Shown here in pieces: positions 17,568 to 27,700 of a stretch of 64,000 bases of DNA (its first letter is position 1; each line of letters starts with the position of its first letter). The stretch lies in contig CAITOF010000034.1 of NCBI GenBank assembly GCA_903893945.1, positions 1 through 64,000 on the forward strand, given 5' to 3'. This stretch comes from an uncultured Oxalobacteraceae bacterium (GTDB taxonomy: Bacteria > Pseudomonadota > Gammaproteobacteria > Burkholderiales > Burkholderiaceae_D). Made by a program: the position numbers and the translations under genes. Under the pieces are notes generated by a model. That model was not told the origin of the DNA, did not search any database, and saw only the letters and a program-made list of their open reading frames with translations.

Positions 17568-17596
17568 AAAAAACCGGCACTCTCTGCCGGTTTTTT
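17568..17596. terminator. rho-independent terminator, probably bidirectional
   Basis: CCGGCA (17574-17579), loop CTCTC, TGCCGG (17585-17590) flanked by an A-run before and six T after. It lies between the S4-domain gene and the convergent Lys/His-rich peptide gene, so it can close both. Confidence 0.85.
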
Positions 17597-17608
17597 GTCA
17601 TCCTGCAA

Positions 17609-17827
17609 TCAGGCCTGCTGCTTTTTATGCTTTTTATGCGCTGACTTATGGCCCGATTTTTTGTGCGTGCCCGATTTTTTATGTGTGCCCGATTTTTTTG
17701 CGTGTGTTTTATGGGTTGCTTTCGAAGCGTGAGTTTTGTGGTTTGCAGAAGCAGGCTCTTTTGCAAAGGCGCTTGCAAACGAGGTGGCAACGCATAAAAC
17801 GACAAAAAAGGCGATCAGTTTTTTCAT
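17609..17827 (-). CDS. secreted Lys/His-rich low-complexity peptide
   Basis: A 72-residue protein: a clean signal peptide (about residues 1-22, MKKLIAFFVVLCVATSFASA) and a short Lys/His/Thr/Ser mature part with repeated KKSGTH units and nine His in about 43 residues. The repeats reflect an 18-bp tandem repeat in the DNA. His-rich periplasmic peptides often bind copper, zinc or nickel; polybasic ones bind nucleic acids or acidic polymers. No named family is recognised. It faces the bufferin operon tail to tail. Similar Lys/Ala/His-rich secreted proteins occur in other beta/gammaproteobacteria. Confidence 0.7.
   Translation of the reverse strand: MKKLIAFFVVLCVATSFASAFAKEPASANHKTHASKATHKTHAKKSGTHKKSGTHKKSGHKSAHKKHKKQQA
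17651..17700. repeat. 18-bp tandem repeat inside the Lys/His-rich gene
   Basis: The unit beginning GCCCGATTTTTT recurs at 17651, 17669 and 17687, an 18-bp period (six codons, KKSGTH). Such a repeat can change copy number by slippage, altering the peptide length in steps of six residues. Confidence 0.7.
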
Positions 17828-17913
17828 GGTATTCCCTAAGAGGCGACAAGTAATCAGCTAAAAATAGTTATAATGTATCAAGAAACATCGATCCGCATTC
17901 TAACATACCGCAC

Positions 17914-17932
17914 CCGGCATACTCCATGCCGG
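17914..17932. repeat. hairpin in the gap before the YgiQ gene
   Basis: CCGGCAT-ACTCC-ATGCCGG forms a perfect 7-bp stem. It sits in the 255-nt space between the divergent Lys/His-rich peptide gene and the radical SAM gene. There is no T-run, so it is more likely an operator or leader element than a terminator. Confidence 0.35.
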
Positions 17933-18082
17933 CCTGTCAGGAAACGCTGTTTGTTGCAATAAAATATACGAATCAGCTAATCGGCGGCGGCGCGGCGAGA
18001 ATGCTGAAATCAGCGTATACTTCGCCCTTGGCAAACCTGCACGCCCCGCAGAGCTTACACCCCACCGGCCCAGTACCCCAAC

Positions 18083-20323
18083 ATGCACACGCCCAAAAAT
18101 CTGTTTTCTTACGCACCTTATCGCGAAAAGCCGACCCGGGCAGCGCCGTTTTTGCCAATGTCGCGCGCTGAAATGGATGCGTTAGGCTGGGATAGCTGTG
18201 ACGTCATTCTGGTGACAGGGGACGCGTATATTGATCATCCCAGCTTCGGCATGGCGCTGGTCGGCAGGCTGCTGGAATCCCACGGATTCCGGGTCGGGAT
18301 CATCAGCCAGCCCAGTTGGAAAAGCGTCGATGATTTTCGCGCATTGGGAAAGCCCAACCTGTATTTTGGCATCACGGCCGGGAATATGGATTCCATGGTC
18401 AACCGCTATACCGCAGATCGGAAAATCCGTTCCGACGATGCCTATACGCCCAACGGTGAGGCAGGGAAACGACCCGACCGCGCTGTGATGGTTTATGGTC
18501 AAAAGGTGCGTGAAGCTTATCCGGGCGTGACCGTTGTTGCTGGCAGTATTGAAGCAAGTTTGCGGCGCATCGCGCACTACGACTACTGGTCGGATACGGT
18601 CAGACGTTCGATCCTGCTGGACTGCAAGGCAGACATTCTGCTGTTTGGTAACGCCGAACGGGCACTGCTGGAACTGACGCACCGTTTGGCCGCAGGCGAA
18701 AAGATCACATCAATTCGTGACCTGCGCGGCTCGGCATTTCTGGTGCCGGGTGGCTGGAAGCCGGCGCCGGACTGGATAGAAACGAATTCAATCAGGGTCG
18801 ATACGCCCGGCAACATCGAGCCCCATGTCGATCCCTATCTGATGACTGGGGTTGGCTCAACTGAGACCTGCGCCACGACATCTGCCAACGCAGCAAGCGC
18901 TGCAGAAACCCAGGCCGCGATGGTCAAGCCGATCAAGATAATGTCCCGTGAAGAACGTCAGGCCAGCAGCATTGCCCTGCGCGAAAGAACGGTACTGCGG
19001 CTGCCTTCCTACGAATCCGTCAGGGACGATCCGGTTCTGTATGCGCACGCTTCACGCGTGTTTCATCTGGATTCCAATCCAGGAAACGCACGCGCCCTGG
19101 TTCAGGCACATGGCAACCGTGATGTCTGGATGAATCCACCGCCACTGCCACTGGCCATGGATGAAATGGACGGGGTTTACGATATGGCCTATGCCAGGGC
19201 TCCGCATCCCAGTTATGGCAACGCCAAAATTCCCGCCTGGGACATGATCCGTTTCTCAGTCAATATCATGCGCGGCTGTTTTGGCGGATGCACGTTCTGC
19301 TCGATTACCGAACATGAGGGGCGCATTATTCAAAGCCGTTCGGAACCATCCATCCTGAAAGAAATCGAAGAAATTCGCGACAAGGTCAAAGGCTTTACCG
19401 GCGTCATATCAGATCTGGGCGGCCCTACCGCAAACATGTACCGTCTGGCCTGCAAAGACAAGGCGATTGAAGAGTCCTGTCGGCGTTTATCCTGCGTGTA
19501 CCCCACGATTTGCAGCAATCTCGGTACCGATCACAGCAAACTGATTTCACTGTACCGAAAAGCACGCGCGCTGCCCGGGATTAAGAAAATACTGATCAGT
19601 TCGGGGTTGCGCTACGATCTGGCCGTAAAATCGCCCGAGTATGTAAAAGAGCTGGTGACCCATCATGTGGGCGGGTTGTTAAAAATAGCGCCCGAACATT
19701 CCGAAGCCGGTCCCTTGTCGAAAATGATGAAACCGGGCATGGGCGCTTATGACGAATTTAAAGCGATGTTTGACAAGTACTCGAAAGAAGCCGGCAAGCA
19801 GCAGTACCTGATACCGTACTTCATTGCGGCCCATCCGGGCACCACCGATGAAGACATGCTTAACCTGGCACTCTGGTTGAAGAAAAACAATTTTAAACTG
19901 GACCAGGTACAGACCTTTATGCCGACGCCCATGGCGCTGGCGACCGCCATGTATCACAGCCGGAAAAATCCGCTGAAGAAAGTCACCCAGGATTCCGAAA
20001 ATGTCGATACGGTCCGTACGGGTCGTATCCGGCGCTTGCACAAGGCCTTGTTACGTTACCATGATCAGGATAACTGGCCCCTGATTCGCGAAGCACTGGT
20101 ACGCATGGGTCGTCGCGATCTGATCGGCAGTGGCGACCGGCACCTGGTTCCCTCTGAACATTCCCCGCTGGCAGTGAAACTGGCTGCGGTAAAACGCCAC
20201 CAAAAACCGTTGGTGAGCGGCGCTACGAGGAATCTGGCCAGCCCGCGTAAAATAAATACCAGCAAAAAAAGTCCACCGGCACCGGTGTCGCGACCCACTT
20301 CAAAAAAAACCAGCGGGCGCTGA
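18083..20323 (+). CDS. YgiQ-family radical SAM protein
   Basis: A 746-residue UPF0313/YgiQ radical SAM protein. The N-terminal domain carries [16 protein letters not shown] typical of the family. The radical SAM cluster ligands are Cys399, Cys403 and Cys406 ([12 protein letters not shown]). [13 protein letters not shown] and [11 protein letters not shown] follow. The last 60 residues are basic and Lys/Ser-rich. The substrate of this family is not established. The start codon has no good ribosome site, but the sequence from [14 protein letters not shown] is family-typical. Confidence 0.92.
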   Translation: MHTPKNLFSYAPYREKPTRAAPFLPMSRAEMDALGWDSCDVILVTGDAYIDHPSFGMALVGRLLESHGFRVGIISQPSWKSVDDFRALGKPNLYFGITAGNMDSMVNRYTADRKIRSDDAYTPNGEAGKRPDRAVMVYGQKVREAYPGVTVVAGSIEASLRRIAHYDYWSDTVRRSILLDCKADILLFGNAERALLELTHRLAAGEKITSIRDLRGSAFLVPGGWKPAPDWIETNSIRVDTPGNIEPHVDPYLMTGVGSTETCATTSANAASAAETQAAMVKPIKIMSREERQASSIALRERTVLRLPSYESVRDDPVLYAHASRVFHLDSNPGNARALVQAHGNRDVWMNPPPLPLAMDEMDGVYDMAYARAPHPSYGNAKIPAWDMIRFSVNIMRGCFGGCTFCSITEHEGRIIQSRSEPSILKEIEEIRDKVKGFTGVISDLGGPTANMYRLACKDKAIEESCRRLSCVYPTICSNLGTDHSKLISLYRKARALPGIKKILISSGLRYDLAVKSPEYVKELVTHHVGGLLKIAPEHSEAGPLSKMMKPGMGAYDEFKAMFDKYSKEAGKQQYLIPYFIAAHPGTTDEDMLNLALWLKKNNFKLDQVQTFMPTPMALATAMYHSRKNPLKKVTQDSENVDTVRTGRIRRLHKALLRYHDQDNWPLIREALVRMGRRDLIGSGDRHLVPSEHSPLAVKLAAVKRHQKPLVSGATRNLASPRKINTSKKSPPAPVSRPTSKKTSGR

Positions 20324-20337
20324 ACTGGCCAGCCAGG

Positions 20338-20739
20338 TCAGCTGAACCGCTCGACCAGAATGACGGCCCAGGTCGAAATCGCAATGATCAGGGTTAACAA
20401 TACCGCTGCGCTGCCAAAATCTTTTGCGTTTTTTGATAATGAGTGCCGTTCCAGCGAGACACGGTCAACGACCGCTTCTATCGCCGAATTAATCAATTCG
20501 ACGATCAGGATCAACAGCAGAACCACGATTAACATCAGTTTCTGGTACGCAGAAACCGGCAACACCAGCGCCACAATGACGCCGCCTATCACCAGCACCA
20601 GTTCCTGACGAAACGCGTGTTCATGCTTCCACGCCGATTTGAATCCGTCAAAGGAATAAAACAGCGCAAAGAAAATCCGTTTTAATCCGCTCTTGCTTTT
20701 AAATTCACTCACCTCGGGGTGGGGGTCCTGTTCAGGCAT
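20338..20739 (-). CDS. dgkA: diacylglycerol kinase
   Basis: A 133-residue small membrane kinase of the DgkA type, with three hydrophobic helices after a soluble N-terminus. Catalytic motifs are visible: WKHEHAFRQE, VELINSAIEAVVDR and KNAKDFGSAAVLL. It phosphorylates diacylglycerol released during membrane-derived oligosaccharide or lipid A decoration, returning it to phospholipid synthesis. It converges on the YgiQ gene with only 14 nt between the stop codons. Confidence 0.93.
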   Translation of the reverse strand: MPEQDPHPEVSEFKSKSGLKRIFFALFYSFDGFKSAWKHEHAFRQELVLVIGGVIVALVLPVSAYQKLMLIVVLLLILIVELINSAIEAVVDRVSLERHSLSKNAKDFGSAAVLLTLIIAISTWAVILVERFS

Positions 20740-20978
20740 GCAATTTCTTTCATTATTCGGGTTTATTTTGGCAGACGGCTAATTGTAGGTTCTTTTAATC
20801 CTTTGAAGCATTCCAGCATTTCATTCCCGTGACAGTTGGGACCCGTGCATCTTAATTTCAAAAAGAGACAGGAAAGTGACAAGTTGCTCAGTCCGATTAA
20901 ATTTAGCGGAAAAATTGACTTACACTTCCCTATTTTTCACATCGTGGTATAAAATTAGTCCCTGTATCACCTCCGCCC

Positions 20979-21770
20979 ATGCCAAAAATGAAATCCAGCA
21001 GCTCTGACAATACCCCGGCCAAGACATCGATCCAGGTCATCGAACGCATGATGTCGCTGCTGGACGCGCTGGCCAGATATCCCGACCCGGTCAGTTTGAA
21101 AGAATTGTCGAAAGTCTCCGGTCTGCATCCATCGACAGCCCACCGCATCCTCAACGATATGGTTTTAATGCGCTTTGTTGACCGGTCCGAACCCGGCACC
21201 TATCGCCTGGGCATGCGCCTGCTGGAACTCGGCAATATCGTCAAAAGCCGCCTGAATGTCCGGGAAGCCGCCATCGATGCGATGCGCTCACTGCATCGCC
21301 AGACCCACCAGACAGTCAATCTGTCTGTGCGCCAGGGCGATGAAATTGTGTATATCGATCGTGCTTTTTCCGAACGGTCAGGTATGCAGGTTGTGCGAGC
21401 CATTGGCGGTCGTGCACCACTGCATTTAACCTCGACTGGCAAGTTGTTTTTATCGGTCGACGAACCCAAAGCAATCCGGGCCTACGCCACGCGCACAGGT
21501 TTAGCCGGGCATAATCGCAACTCGATTACCGACCTGAACAAACTGGAGCAGGAATTGCAGCACGTAAGATTGCTGGGTTACGCGCGTGACAACGAAGAGC
21601 TGGAACTGGGCGTCCGCTGCATGGCCGCCGGCATCATGGATGACAGTGGTAAATTGATTGCCGGGCTGTCGATTTCAGCCCCGGCGGACCGTTTAATGGA
21701 AGACTGGCTTGAACCGTTGATCACCACGGCAAACCAGATTTCAGCCACCATGGGTTATGAAGCAGCCTGA
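20979..21770 (+). CDS. IclR-family transcriptional regulator
   Basis: A 263-residue regulator. The N-terminal winged helix (SIQVIERMMSLLDALARYPDPVSLKELSKVSGLHPSTAHRILNDM) is followed by the IclR effector-binding domain, with GRAPLHLTSTGKLFL, LGYARDNEELELGVRCMAAGI and a C-terminal GLSISAPADR. These proteins sense small carboxylic or aromatic compounds. No catabolic operon is adjacent, so its targets are unknown. The ATG could be 20979 or 20988. Confidence 0.92.
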   Translation: MPKMKSSSSDNTPAKTSIQVIERMMSLLDALARYPDPVSLKELSKVSGLHPSTAHRILNDMVLMRFVDRSEPGTYRLGMRLLELGNIVKSRLNVREAAIDAMRSLHRQTHQTVNLSVRQGDEIVYIDRAFSERSGMQVVRAIGGRAPLHLTSTGKLFLSVDEPKAIRAYATRTGLAGHNRNSITDLNKLEQELQHVRLLGYARDNEELELGVRCMAAGIMDDSGKLIAGLSISAPADRLMEDWLEPLITTANQISATMGYEAA

Positions 21771-21784
21771 CAGGGCAGTATTTT

Positions 21785-22801
21785 CTATTGCGAGGCCATA
21801 GTTGTTACAGGCGCCCTGAACGTTGAAAGCCAGTTGCGAATTCGCCCTGCGTCTGCAAAACGGGAATACTTGCCTTTAGAATCAAGAAACACCATGACCA
21901 CGGCACGCCCCCCGATCATTGCCTGCATCACCAGACAGCGCCCTGCTTCTGAAATATAGCCCGTCTTCTGCAAGCCAATTTCCCAGTCCGAACTCGACGT
22001 CAATCGGTTTGAACTCATGTATTCCAGGGGACGACCGCCCGGATAGACGGCGTAGCGGGTGTCGGTTGAATACTGGCGGATAAGTGGCTGCGTATAAGCC
22101 GCGTTGACCAGCTTGGCCAGATCCTGGGCGCTGGCCACGTTATGACTGTTAAGACCGGTTGAATCAACGTAATGGGTATCGAGCATGCCCAGCGCTGCCG
22201 CTTTGGCATTCATCGCTGCCACACAGGCGCTCAGGCCACCCGGGTAATGACGTCCGAGACTGGACGCTGCACGGTTCTCTGAACTCATCAAGGCAATATG
22301 GAGCATGTCCGAGCGTTTCAATCGGGACCCGACTTTCAATCGGGAACTGCTGCCTTTTTCCGTATCAACGTCGTCCGTGGTGACATCAATGATTTCATCC
22401 ATATCCTGATTCGCCTCGAGTACCACCAAGCTCGTCATGAGTTTGGTGATGGAAGCAATCGGCAAGGAAACCGTCGCATTCTTTTCAAACAAGACCTGTG
22501 CATTTTCCTGATCGATCACGAAGGCCGCGTTCGATTTAAGTTCCAGCGCGTCCTGGGTATACTGCAATCCCTGTTGATCGCCAAAACTGGGTTTATCGGC
22601 GACGGCGATCTGTCTGGCTGATTTGCGTCTGGGTTTGCTTTTTGCTGGGCTGCTGGTCGCTTTTTTCACGACCGTCGGTGTGGCGGTTGGCTGCACTGAG
22701 CCCGGGTCGCCCGTCTGGTCCGGTGGCTGCATCCTGGCTTGCGCCATGGACGTACTGACAAACAATAATGCAATAACGCATTGCGCCGGAAATTTAAGCA
22801 T
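21785..22801 (-). CDS. pbpG: D-alanyl-D-alanine endopeptidase (PBP7-like, peptidase S11)
   Basis: A 338-residue periplasmic serine peptidase. A signal peptide (MLKFPAQCVIALLFVSTSMAQA) leads through a Pro/Lys/Thr-rich linker to a D-Ala-D-Ala carboxypeptidase domain with the three active-site motifs: SITK (SxxK), SEN (SxN) and KTG. It cleaves peptidoglycan cross-links. The frame runs to a TTG at 22819, but the ATG at 22801 starts the signal peptide cleanly and has a GAGA site before it. It is convergent with the IclR gene. Confidence 0.9.
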   Translation of the reverse strand: MLKFPAQCVIALLFVSTSMAQARMQPPDQTGDPGSVQPTATPTVVKKATSSPAKSKPRRKSARQIAVADKPSFGDQQGLQYTQDALELKSNAAFVIDQENAQVLFEKNATVSLPIASITKLMTSLVVLEANQDMDEIIDVTTDDVDTEKGSSSRLKVGSRLKRSDMLHIALMSSENRAASSLGRHYPGGLSACVAAMNAKAAALGMLDTHYVDSTGLNSHNVASAQDLAKLVNAAYTQPLIRQYSTDTRYAVYPGGRPLEYMSSNRLTSSSDWEIGLQKTGYISEAGRCLVMQAMIGGRAVVMVFLDSKGKYSRFADAGRIRNWLSTFRAPVTTMASQ

Positions 22802-23041
22802 TTTGTTTCTCGCAAACAATAAAATTACACCGGGGTAAGTGTATCAAACTTCGAGTTATTTACAAACAAATTAATGAGTTACGCTGTATTTTTAAAGGAA
22901 TTCAGTATTAATTATTACAATTTGTTGCAAAGGGCGGAAATATTTCATGGTTACTCCGAAAAAGCGAGTCGAATAAACCTGCTTTTTCTTAGTCACAACC
23001 AATGAATATCAAATCAGACGGGGGCTGGCAACGGCAATCAG

Positions 23042-23722
23042 TCAAAGAAATTTAAACATGCTGTTATCGCGCTCCGTGACCAGGGTATTTTCAATTTTAC
23101 CCGGGTCCGCATAACCGAGCGCCATGCCGCATACCACCATTTCCTGATCCGACAAATTCAGATGCTTGTGGATGATCTGATGATACTGGGTGAACGCTGC
23201 CTGCGGACAGGTATCCAGGCCACGTGCTTTGGCCGCCAGCATAACGTTCTGCAGGAACATCCCGTAATCGAGCCATGAGCCGCGTTCCATGATTCGATCG
23301 ATCGTGAATATCAGTCCGACCGGCGCATCAAAAAAAACATAATTGCGTCCGTGCTGAGCGTGCATGCCGGCCTTGTTTTCACGTCCGAGGCCAATCAGTG
23401 AATACAGATCCCAGCCGACTTTGCGTCGACGTTCCAGATAAGGGCTCAGCCACTGCGTGGGGTAATAGTGATACTCCTCTTTATAGGTGTTATGCGGATT
23501 ATTGTAGGCCTGCAGAATTTCATCACTGAGCTGCTGCTTTACACCTCCGGTCAGGACATACACCTTCCACGGCTGGGTATTGGTTCCGGATGGTGCACGT
23601 GCAGCAATTTCGAGAATTTTTTCGATATCTTCCCGGGCTACGGGGGTAGGTAAAAAAGCACGTATTGATTTCCTGGATGCAATTACTTTATCAACAATCG
23701 ACTGCTCAACATTTTCAATCAT
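23042..23722 (-). CDS. nitroreductase family protein
   Basis: A 226-residue flavin-dependent oxidoreductase. ASRKSIRAFLPTPVAREDIEKILEIAARAPSGTNTQPWKVYVLTG is the FMN-binding start of the family, and RGLDTCPQAAFTQYH with VVCGMALGYADP is its C-terminal pattern. It reduces nitro compounds or quinones using NAD(P)H; the natural substrate is unknown. It differs from the RutE-like protein at 6594-7175. It is divergent from the second phasin gene. Confidence 0.9.
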   Translation of the reverse strand: MIENVEQSIVDKVIASRKSIRAFLPTPVAREDIEKILEIAARAPSGTNTQPWKVYVLTGGVKQQLSDEILQAYNNPHNTYKEEYHYYPTQWLSPYLERRRKVGWDLYSLIGLGRENKAGMHAQHGRNYVFFDAPVGLIFTIDRIMERGSWLDYGMFLQNVMLAAKARGLDTCPQAAFTQYHQIIHKHLNLSDQEMVVCGMALGYADPGKIENTLVTERDNSMFKFL

Positions 23723-23889
23723 ACAAATCCTTTACGGAAAAAGCCGATATTACCCCAAAAATTGCCATTAATTCATCATAATGTCATAATTTTGGTCCAA
23801 AATTACCGTGAATGTAGGAAATCATACCGATTTCGACACATCCAGAGTTATAGAAATTAGCCATAATCTAATGACAAAAAGTAATATGG

Positions 23890-23901
23890 TGCGACGCACA
23901 A
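23890..23901. promoter_or_regulatory. PhaR-like site, upstream copy
   Basis: TGC-GAC-GCA followed by CAA (23890-23901), just upstream of the -35 element of the phasin promoter. Together with the copy at 23946-23957 it brackets the promoter, as expected for a repressor. Confidence 0.45.
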
Positions 23902-23908
23902 AAAAAGC

Positions 23909-23936
23909 TTGACAAGGTAAAAAAAGTCGTTAGAAT
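23909..23936 (+). promoter_or_regulatory. sigma-70 promoter of second phasin gene
   Basis: TTGACA (23909-23914), a 16-nt spacer, and TAGAAT (23931-23936). The -35 is a perfect consensus. Transcription would start near 23944, inside the downstream PhaR-like site, giving a leader of about 95 nt. Confidence 0.65.
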
Positions 23937-23941
23937 ATGAA

Positions 23942-23957
23942 TTGTTGCGCCGCACAA
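23942..23957. promoter_or_regulatory. PhaR-like site, downstream copy
   Basis: TTGTTGCGCCGCACAA is an imperfect palindrome with the core TGC-GCC-GCA (23946-23954). It overlaps the expected transcription start of the phasin promoter, where a bound repressor would block initiation. The PhaR link is inferred from PHB-gene context and the motif. Confidence 0.5.
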
Positions 23958-24037
23958 TATTTAAGTTACTAGACCTGGTACCGAAAACGTAAAGCGCTTT
24001 TTTAATGAATTTAACACATTACTTTAATGAGGATATT

Positions 24038-24604
24038 ATGTTTACAACTCAAGAACAATTTTCTGCCGCAACCAAAGCAAACTTTGATGCGCAACTCGCC
24101 GTATTTTCAGCTTTCACCAGCAAAGCGATTGAAAGCGTGGAAAAAGTCGTTGAATTAAATATGACTGTAGCGAAAAAAGCGTTTGAAGAAACAAACGCCG
24201 CTGCCAAACAGTTGATTTCAGCTAAAGACCCACAAGAATTTCTGAGCCTGACTGCAGCTCACGCACAACCGACTGCTGAAAAAGCGCTGGCCTACGCTCG
24301 TCACTTTGCGTCGATCACCAATGAAGCAAAAGACGAATTCACCAACACAGCCAAAGTACATTTCGATGAAACCAATCGCAAAGTCGTTGCCTTCGTTGAT
24401 GAAATTTCCAAAAATGCGCCTGAAAGCACCCAATTTCTGGTAACTGGTATCAAAGCAGCTATTGGCAATGCCAATGCAGGCTATGACCAGATCAGCAAAT
24501 CAACAAAGCAGGTTACCGAAACGTTAGAAGCAAATCTGAATACCGCAGTCAACGAAATTACCAAAGCCACTGCTAAAGCTGCTCCACGCGCTAAAAAGGC
24601 GTAA
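24038..24604 (+). CDS. phaP: phasin family protein
   Basis: A 188-residue phasin (PF09361/TIGR01841 type). FTTQEQFSAATKANFDAQLAVFSAFTSKAIESVEKVVELNMTVAKKAFEE is the family's N-terminal signature, and the tail is Ala/Lys-rich (KATAKAAPRAKKA). The upstream frame begins at 24005, but the ATG at 24038 follows a GAGG site and gives the standard phasin start. A strong promoter flanked by two PhaR-like sites suggests induction when PHB accumulates. It is probably the abundant granule-coat protein of this organism. Confidence 0.93.
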   Translation: MFTTQEQFSAATKANFDAQLAVFSAFTSKAIESVEKVVELNMTVAKKAFEETNAAAKQLISAKDPQEFLSLTAAHAQPTAEKALAYARHFASITNEAKDEFTNTAKVHFDETNRKVVAFVDEISKNAPESTQFLVTGIKAAIGNANAGYDQISKSTKQVTETLEANLNTAVNEITKATAKAAPRAKKA

Positions 24605-24612
24605 TCAGCAAC

Positions 24613-24641
24613 GGTTACCTTCAGCGCGACTGAAGGTAACC
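24613..24641 (+). terminator. strong hairpin after phasin gene
   Basis: GGTTACCTTCAG (24613-24624), loop CGCGA, CTGAAGGTAACC (24630-24641): a perfect 12-bp stem 8 nt after the stop codon. It lacks a T-tract, so it may stabilise the phasin mRNA 3' end and not terminate; the true terminator follows at 24703. Confidence 0.65.
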
Positions 24642-24702
24642 GACGGTCGCTTTGTCCGGTTGTCTCCTTGGTGCTTTACTGTAAAAAGCTAAGCTCCAAT
24701 TT

Positions 24703-24728
24703 ACCCCGATTCGTTCGGGGTATTTTTT
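24703..24728 (+). terminator. rho-independent terminator
   Basis: ACCCCGA (24703-24709), loop TTCGT, TCGGGGT (24715-24721), followed by ATTTTTTT. It closes the phasin transcript before the convergent chemosensory operon. Confidence 0.85.
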
Positions 24729-24783
24729 TGGTTGTCAGTGGCACAGATCCGTGCAGGCAACAACCCAATACTGCCGAGGGGCA

Positions 24784-27700
24784 CTATTGGGCTGAGATGG
24801 ATTGGGGTAAGAAGCCCTGTATGGCCGTCAGTAATACGTCTTCCTGATAGGGTTTTCCGAAATACGCATTGACACCCAATTCCTGGGCGTAATTGCGATG
24901 TTTGTCGGCTGTACGCGACGTAATCATGATGATGGGCACATGGCTGAGACGCTCGTCATTGCGCACATTTCGGGTTAAATCGAAGCCGTCCATACGCGGC
25001 ATTTCAATATCCACCAACATCACATCCGGCGTAATGGCCTGCAACTGCTGAAGTGCATCAACGCCATCTTTGGCCAAAACGACCTGATACCCTTCACGCA
25101 TCAGCAAACGTTGTGTGACTTTGCGCACAGTGAGCGAATCGTCGACCACCATAACTATGTGATGGCGCCGCAATCCCTGCACAGGTTGCTGCTCAGTCGC
25201 CTGCTCCGTTTCTGACACGGCACCCAAGGAATCATCACTGGCAGAAACCTCCGGATGATCTTCATTTTCCTTCAGCAGTCGCGGCGCACGCAGCATTTCA
25301 TGCTCCATCTTGTGCGCCAGAGGCAACGGATTCAGGATCAGCACGATTTCACCCGAACCAAGTACTGTCGCGCCTGAAATACCGGCCATGCGTGACAGTT
25401 GCTGTCCGATATTCTTGACCACCACCTCCCGGTTGCCAATCACCTGATCCACATGCAAAGCCACCCTGTCGTCACCGCTGCGCATAATGACAATCGGCGT
25501 GTACTGCTGTGCCAGCGGCAGTGCATTGTAGTCGGCCAGCACGGTCGATAAATAATGCATCGGAACCCGCTGTCCCTGCCACATGATTGCACCTTCGTTG
25601 TAGGCCGCTGCCAGTGCCGGGGCCTTCAACTGCTGGACCTGCTCAACCAGTACCGATGGCACCGCAAAAGTTTTGTCACCGCAGCTCAGCAAAACCACCT
25701 GGGTGACAGCCAGAGTCAATGGCAGGTGAATGGTAAAGTTTGAACCGATGTCGGGCGTGGAAGACACCGAAACACGTCCACCCAGGGCAGCGGCTTCAGA
25801 ACGGACAACGTCCATCCCGACGCCACGACCCGCCAATTCGGTAATTTCACGTGCCGTTGAAAATCCGGGTTCAAAAATAAGATTCGACGCTTCAGCATCG
25901 CTCACCTCTTCATCCATCGCGATCAGACCGGTCTGCTGCGCTTTCTCACGAATCCGGTGTAAATCCAGTCCCTGACCATCGTCATTAAAATTAATGACGA
26001 CTTCATTACCTTCCTGACGAATCTGAACCAGAATTTCGCCGATTTCATTCTTACCCAGCGCCAACCGTTTTTCCCGGGTCTCGATCCCGTGAACAATTGC
26101 ATTACGCAAAAGGTGTTCGAACGGTCCGGCCATTTTCTCCAGCACGCTACGGTCAATCTCCACGGACGTTCCGCGTATGTCAAGATTCACGCGCTTGTCG
26201 AGTTCCTTGGATGATTGACGTGTAATACGATACAGGCGCTCCGAGATACTTGCAAAAGGGACCATCCGGACACGCATCAGATCCTGCTGCAATTCACGCG
26301 TCAACCGTGCCTGTGAGGTCAGATCGTTCGTTGCACCATCGACCGTCTTGCTGATATTGACCTGGAGTGTCGAAACGTCACTGACACTCTCGGCCATCAT
26401 GCGGGTCAGTTCCTGCAGACGGGTGAACCGGTCAAATTCCAGAGGATCAAATTCCCGTTCGCCCGACATGGCCATACGGGAGGAAATCTGGGTTTCCGCC
26501 TGAATCTCCACTTCGCGCAACTGGTCGCGCAGACGTCCGACGTTTTCATTCAATTCCTGTAACGACGACCGTAAATTGGTGACCTCATTTTCCAGCCGGG
26601 ACCGGGAAATCGACACTTCACCGGCCTGGTTAACCAGTCGGTCCAGGATGTCGGCACGTACCCTTACCAGCGGCGCGTTGGCCGCCGTGGCCGGACTTGC
26701 AACAGGCGACGGCGCGGCCATCGGGGTCAATTGCGTCGATTTAACCGCACCGATCCTGACGCGCGGCGTGACGTCCTCCAGCGCCGGTTGAACCGGTTCC
26801 GGCACCAACTCCACACGCTCACTGTCGACCCCGGTGACAGCCGGGCTTTCCGCAACCGCCGGCGCACTGTCGGGATCCATCAGATGTTCGAACATGGCCG
26901 TTGCGGCATCATGTCGCATCAGCAGATTTTCAATCGCGATGGCAGGTACCACACCCGCCTGCATAAAGTTTTCAATCTGGCTTTCCATGTCGTGCGTATG
27001 CTGGCCCAGTGCCATCGCGCCGGCCATGCGCGCGCTTCCTTTAACCGTATGCAGCAAACGCAACAGGGAATGCGCTATTTCAGTGTCCTGGGGAGCTGCC
27101 TGCCATGAACGTAACGTTTGTCCGATCAGGGGGAATAAATCATTTCCCTCTTCGATGAATACGGGTAACAGATCCGCATCAATATCATCTTTGGGCAGGG
27201 TCGACGCATCAAACAGCTTAACTGTTTCATTCTTCACCTGGGCAATTGGAATCACCAGCGTGTCGGCACCCAATTGATCTGGCGCCGACCCGGAATCGGG
27301 GGAAGCCGTTGCGGACGTATCCGCGTCTGGCGGTGGCTGGTCATCCACTTCCTGTGCCGGCACGGGATCGGGCGTGCTCTCGTGCTCCAGTGCATCAACC
27401 GGTTCTGCGGCGTCGATGTGCGTCGTGATATCGGCATAGTGCGCTGACAAATCTGTCAGCGCGGATTCAGAGGGTTGTGCACGCTCAGTCAGAATCGCCA
27501 GCAGGTGCTCCAGCACCAGAACCTGTTCTGGTTGTGGCGATGGCATTTCGGCCAGTGCGAACTGATGCAGCATTTCCTTTACACAGGCTACGCACCGGTC
27601 CAATGTATCAAACTCACCGCGCAACAGCGTCACCGGATGTCGCTCGAGACGTTGCAGCACCATTTCAAGCGCGTGAGCAACTTCCTGCAGATAGCCAAAT

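Larger units (their letters stand above)
23723..24037. other. 315-nt promoter region between nitroreductase and phasin genes
   Basis: AT-rich intergenic DNA without a gene. It holds the phasin promoter and two PhaR-like sites listed separately. The reading frame from 24005 is only an upstream extension of the phasin gene. Confidence 0.7.
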
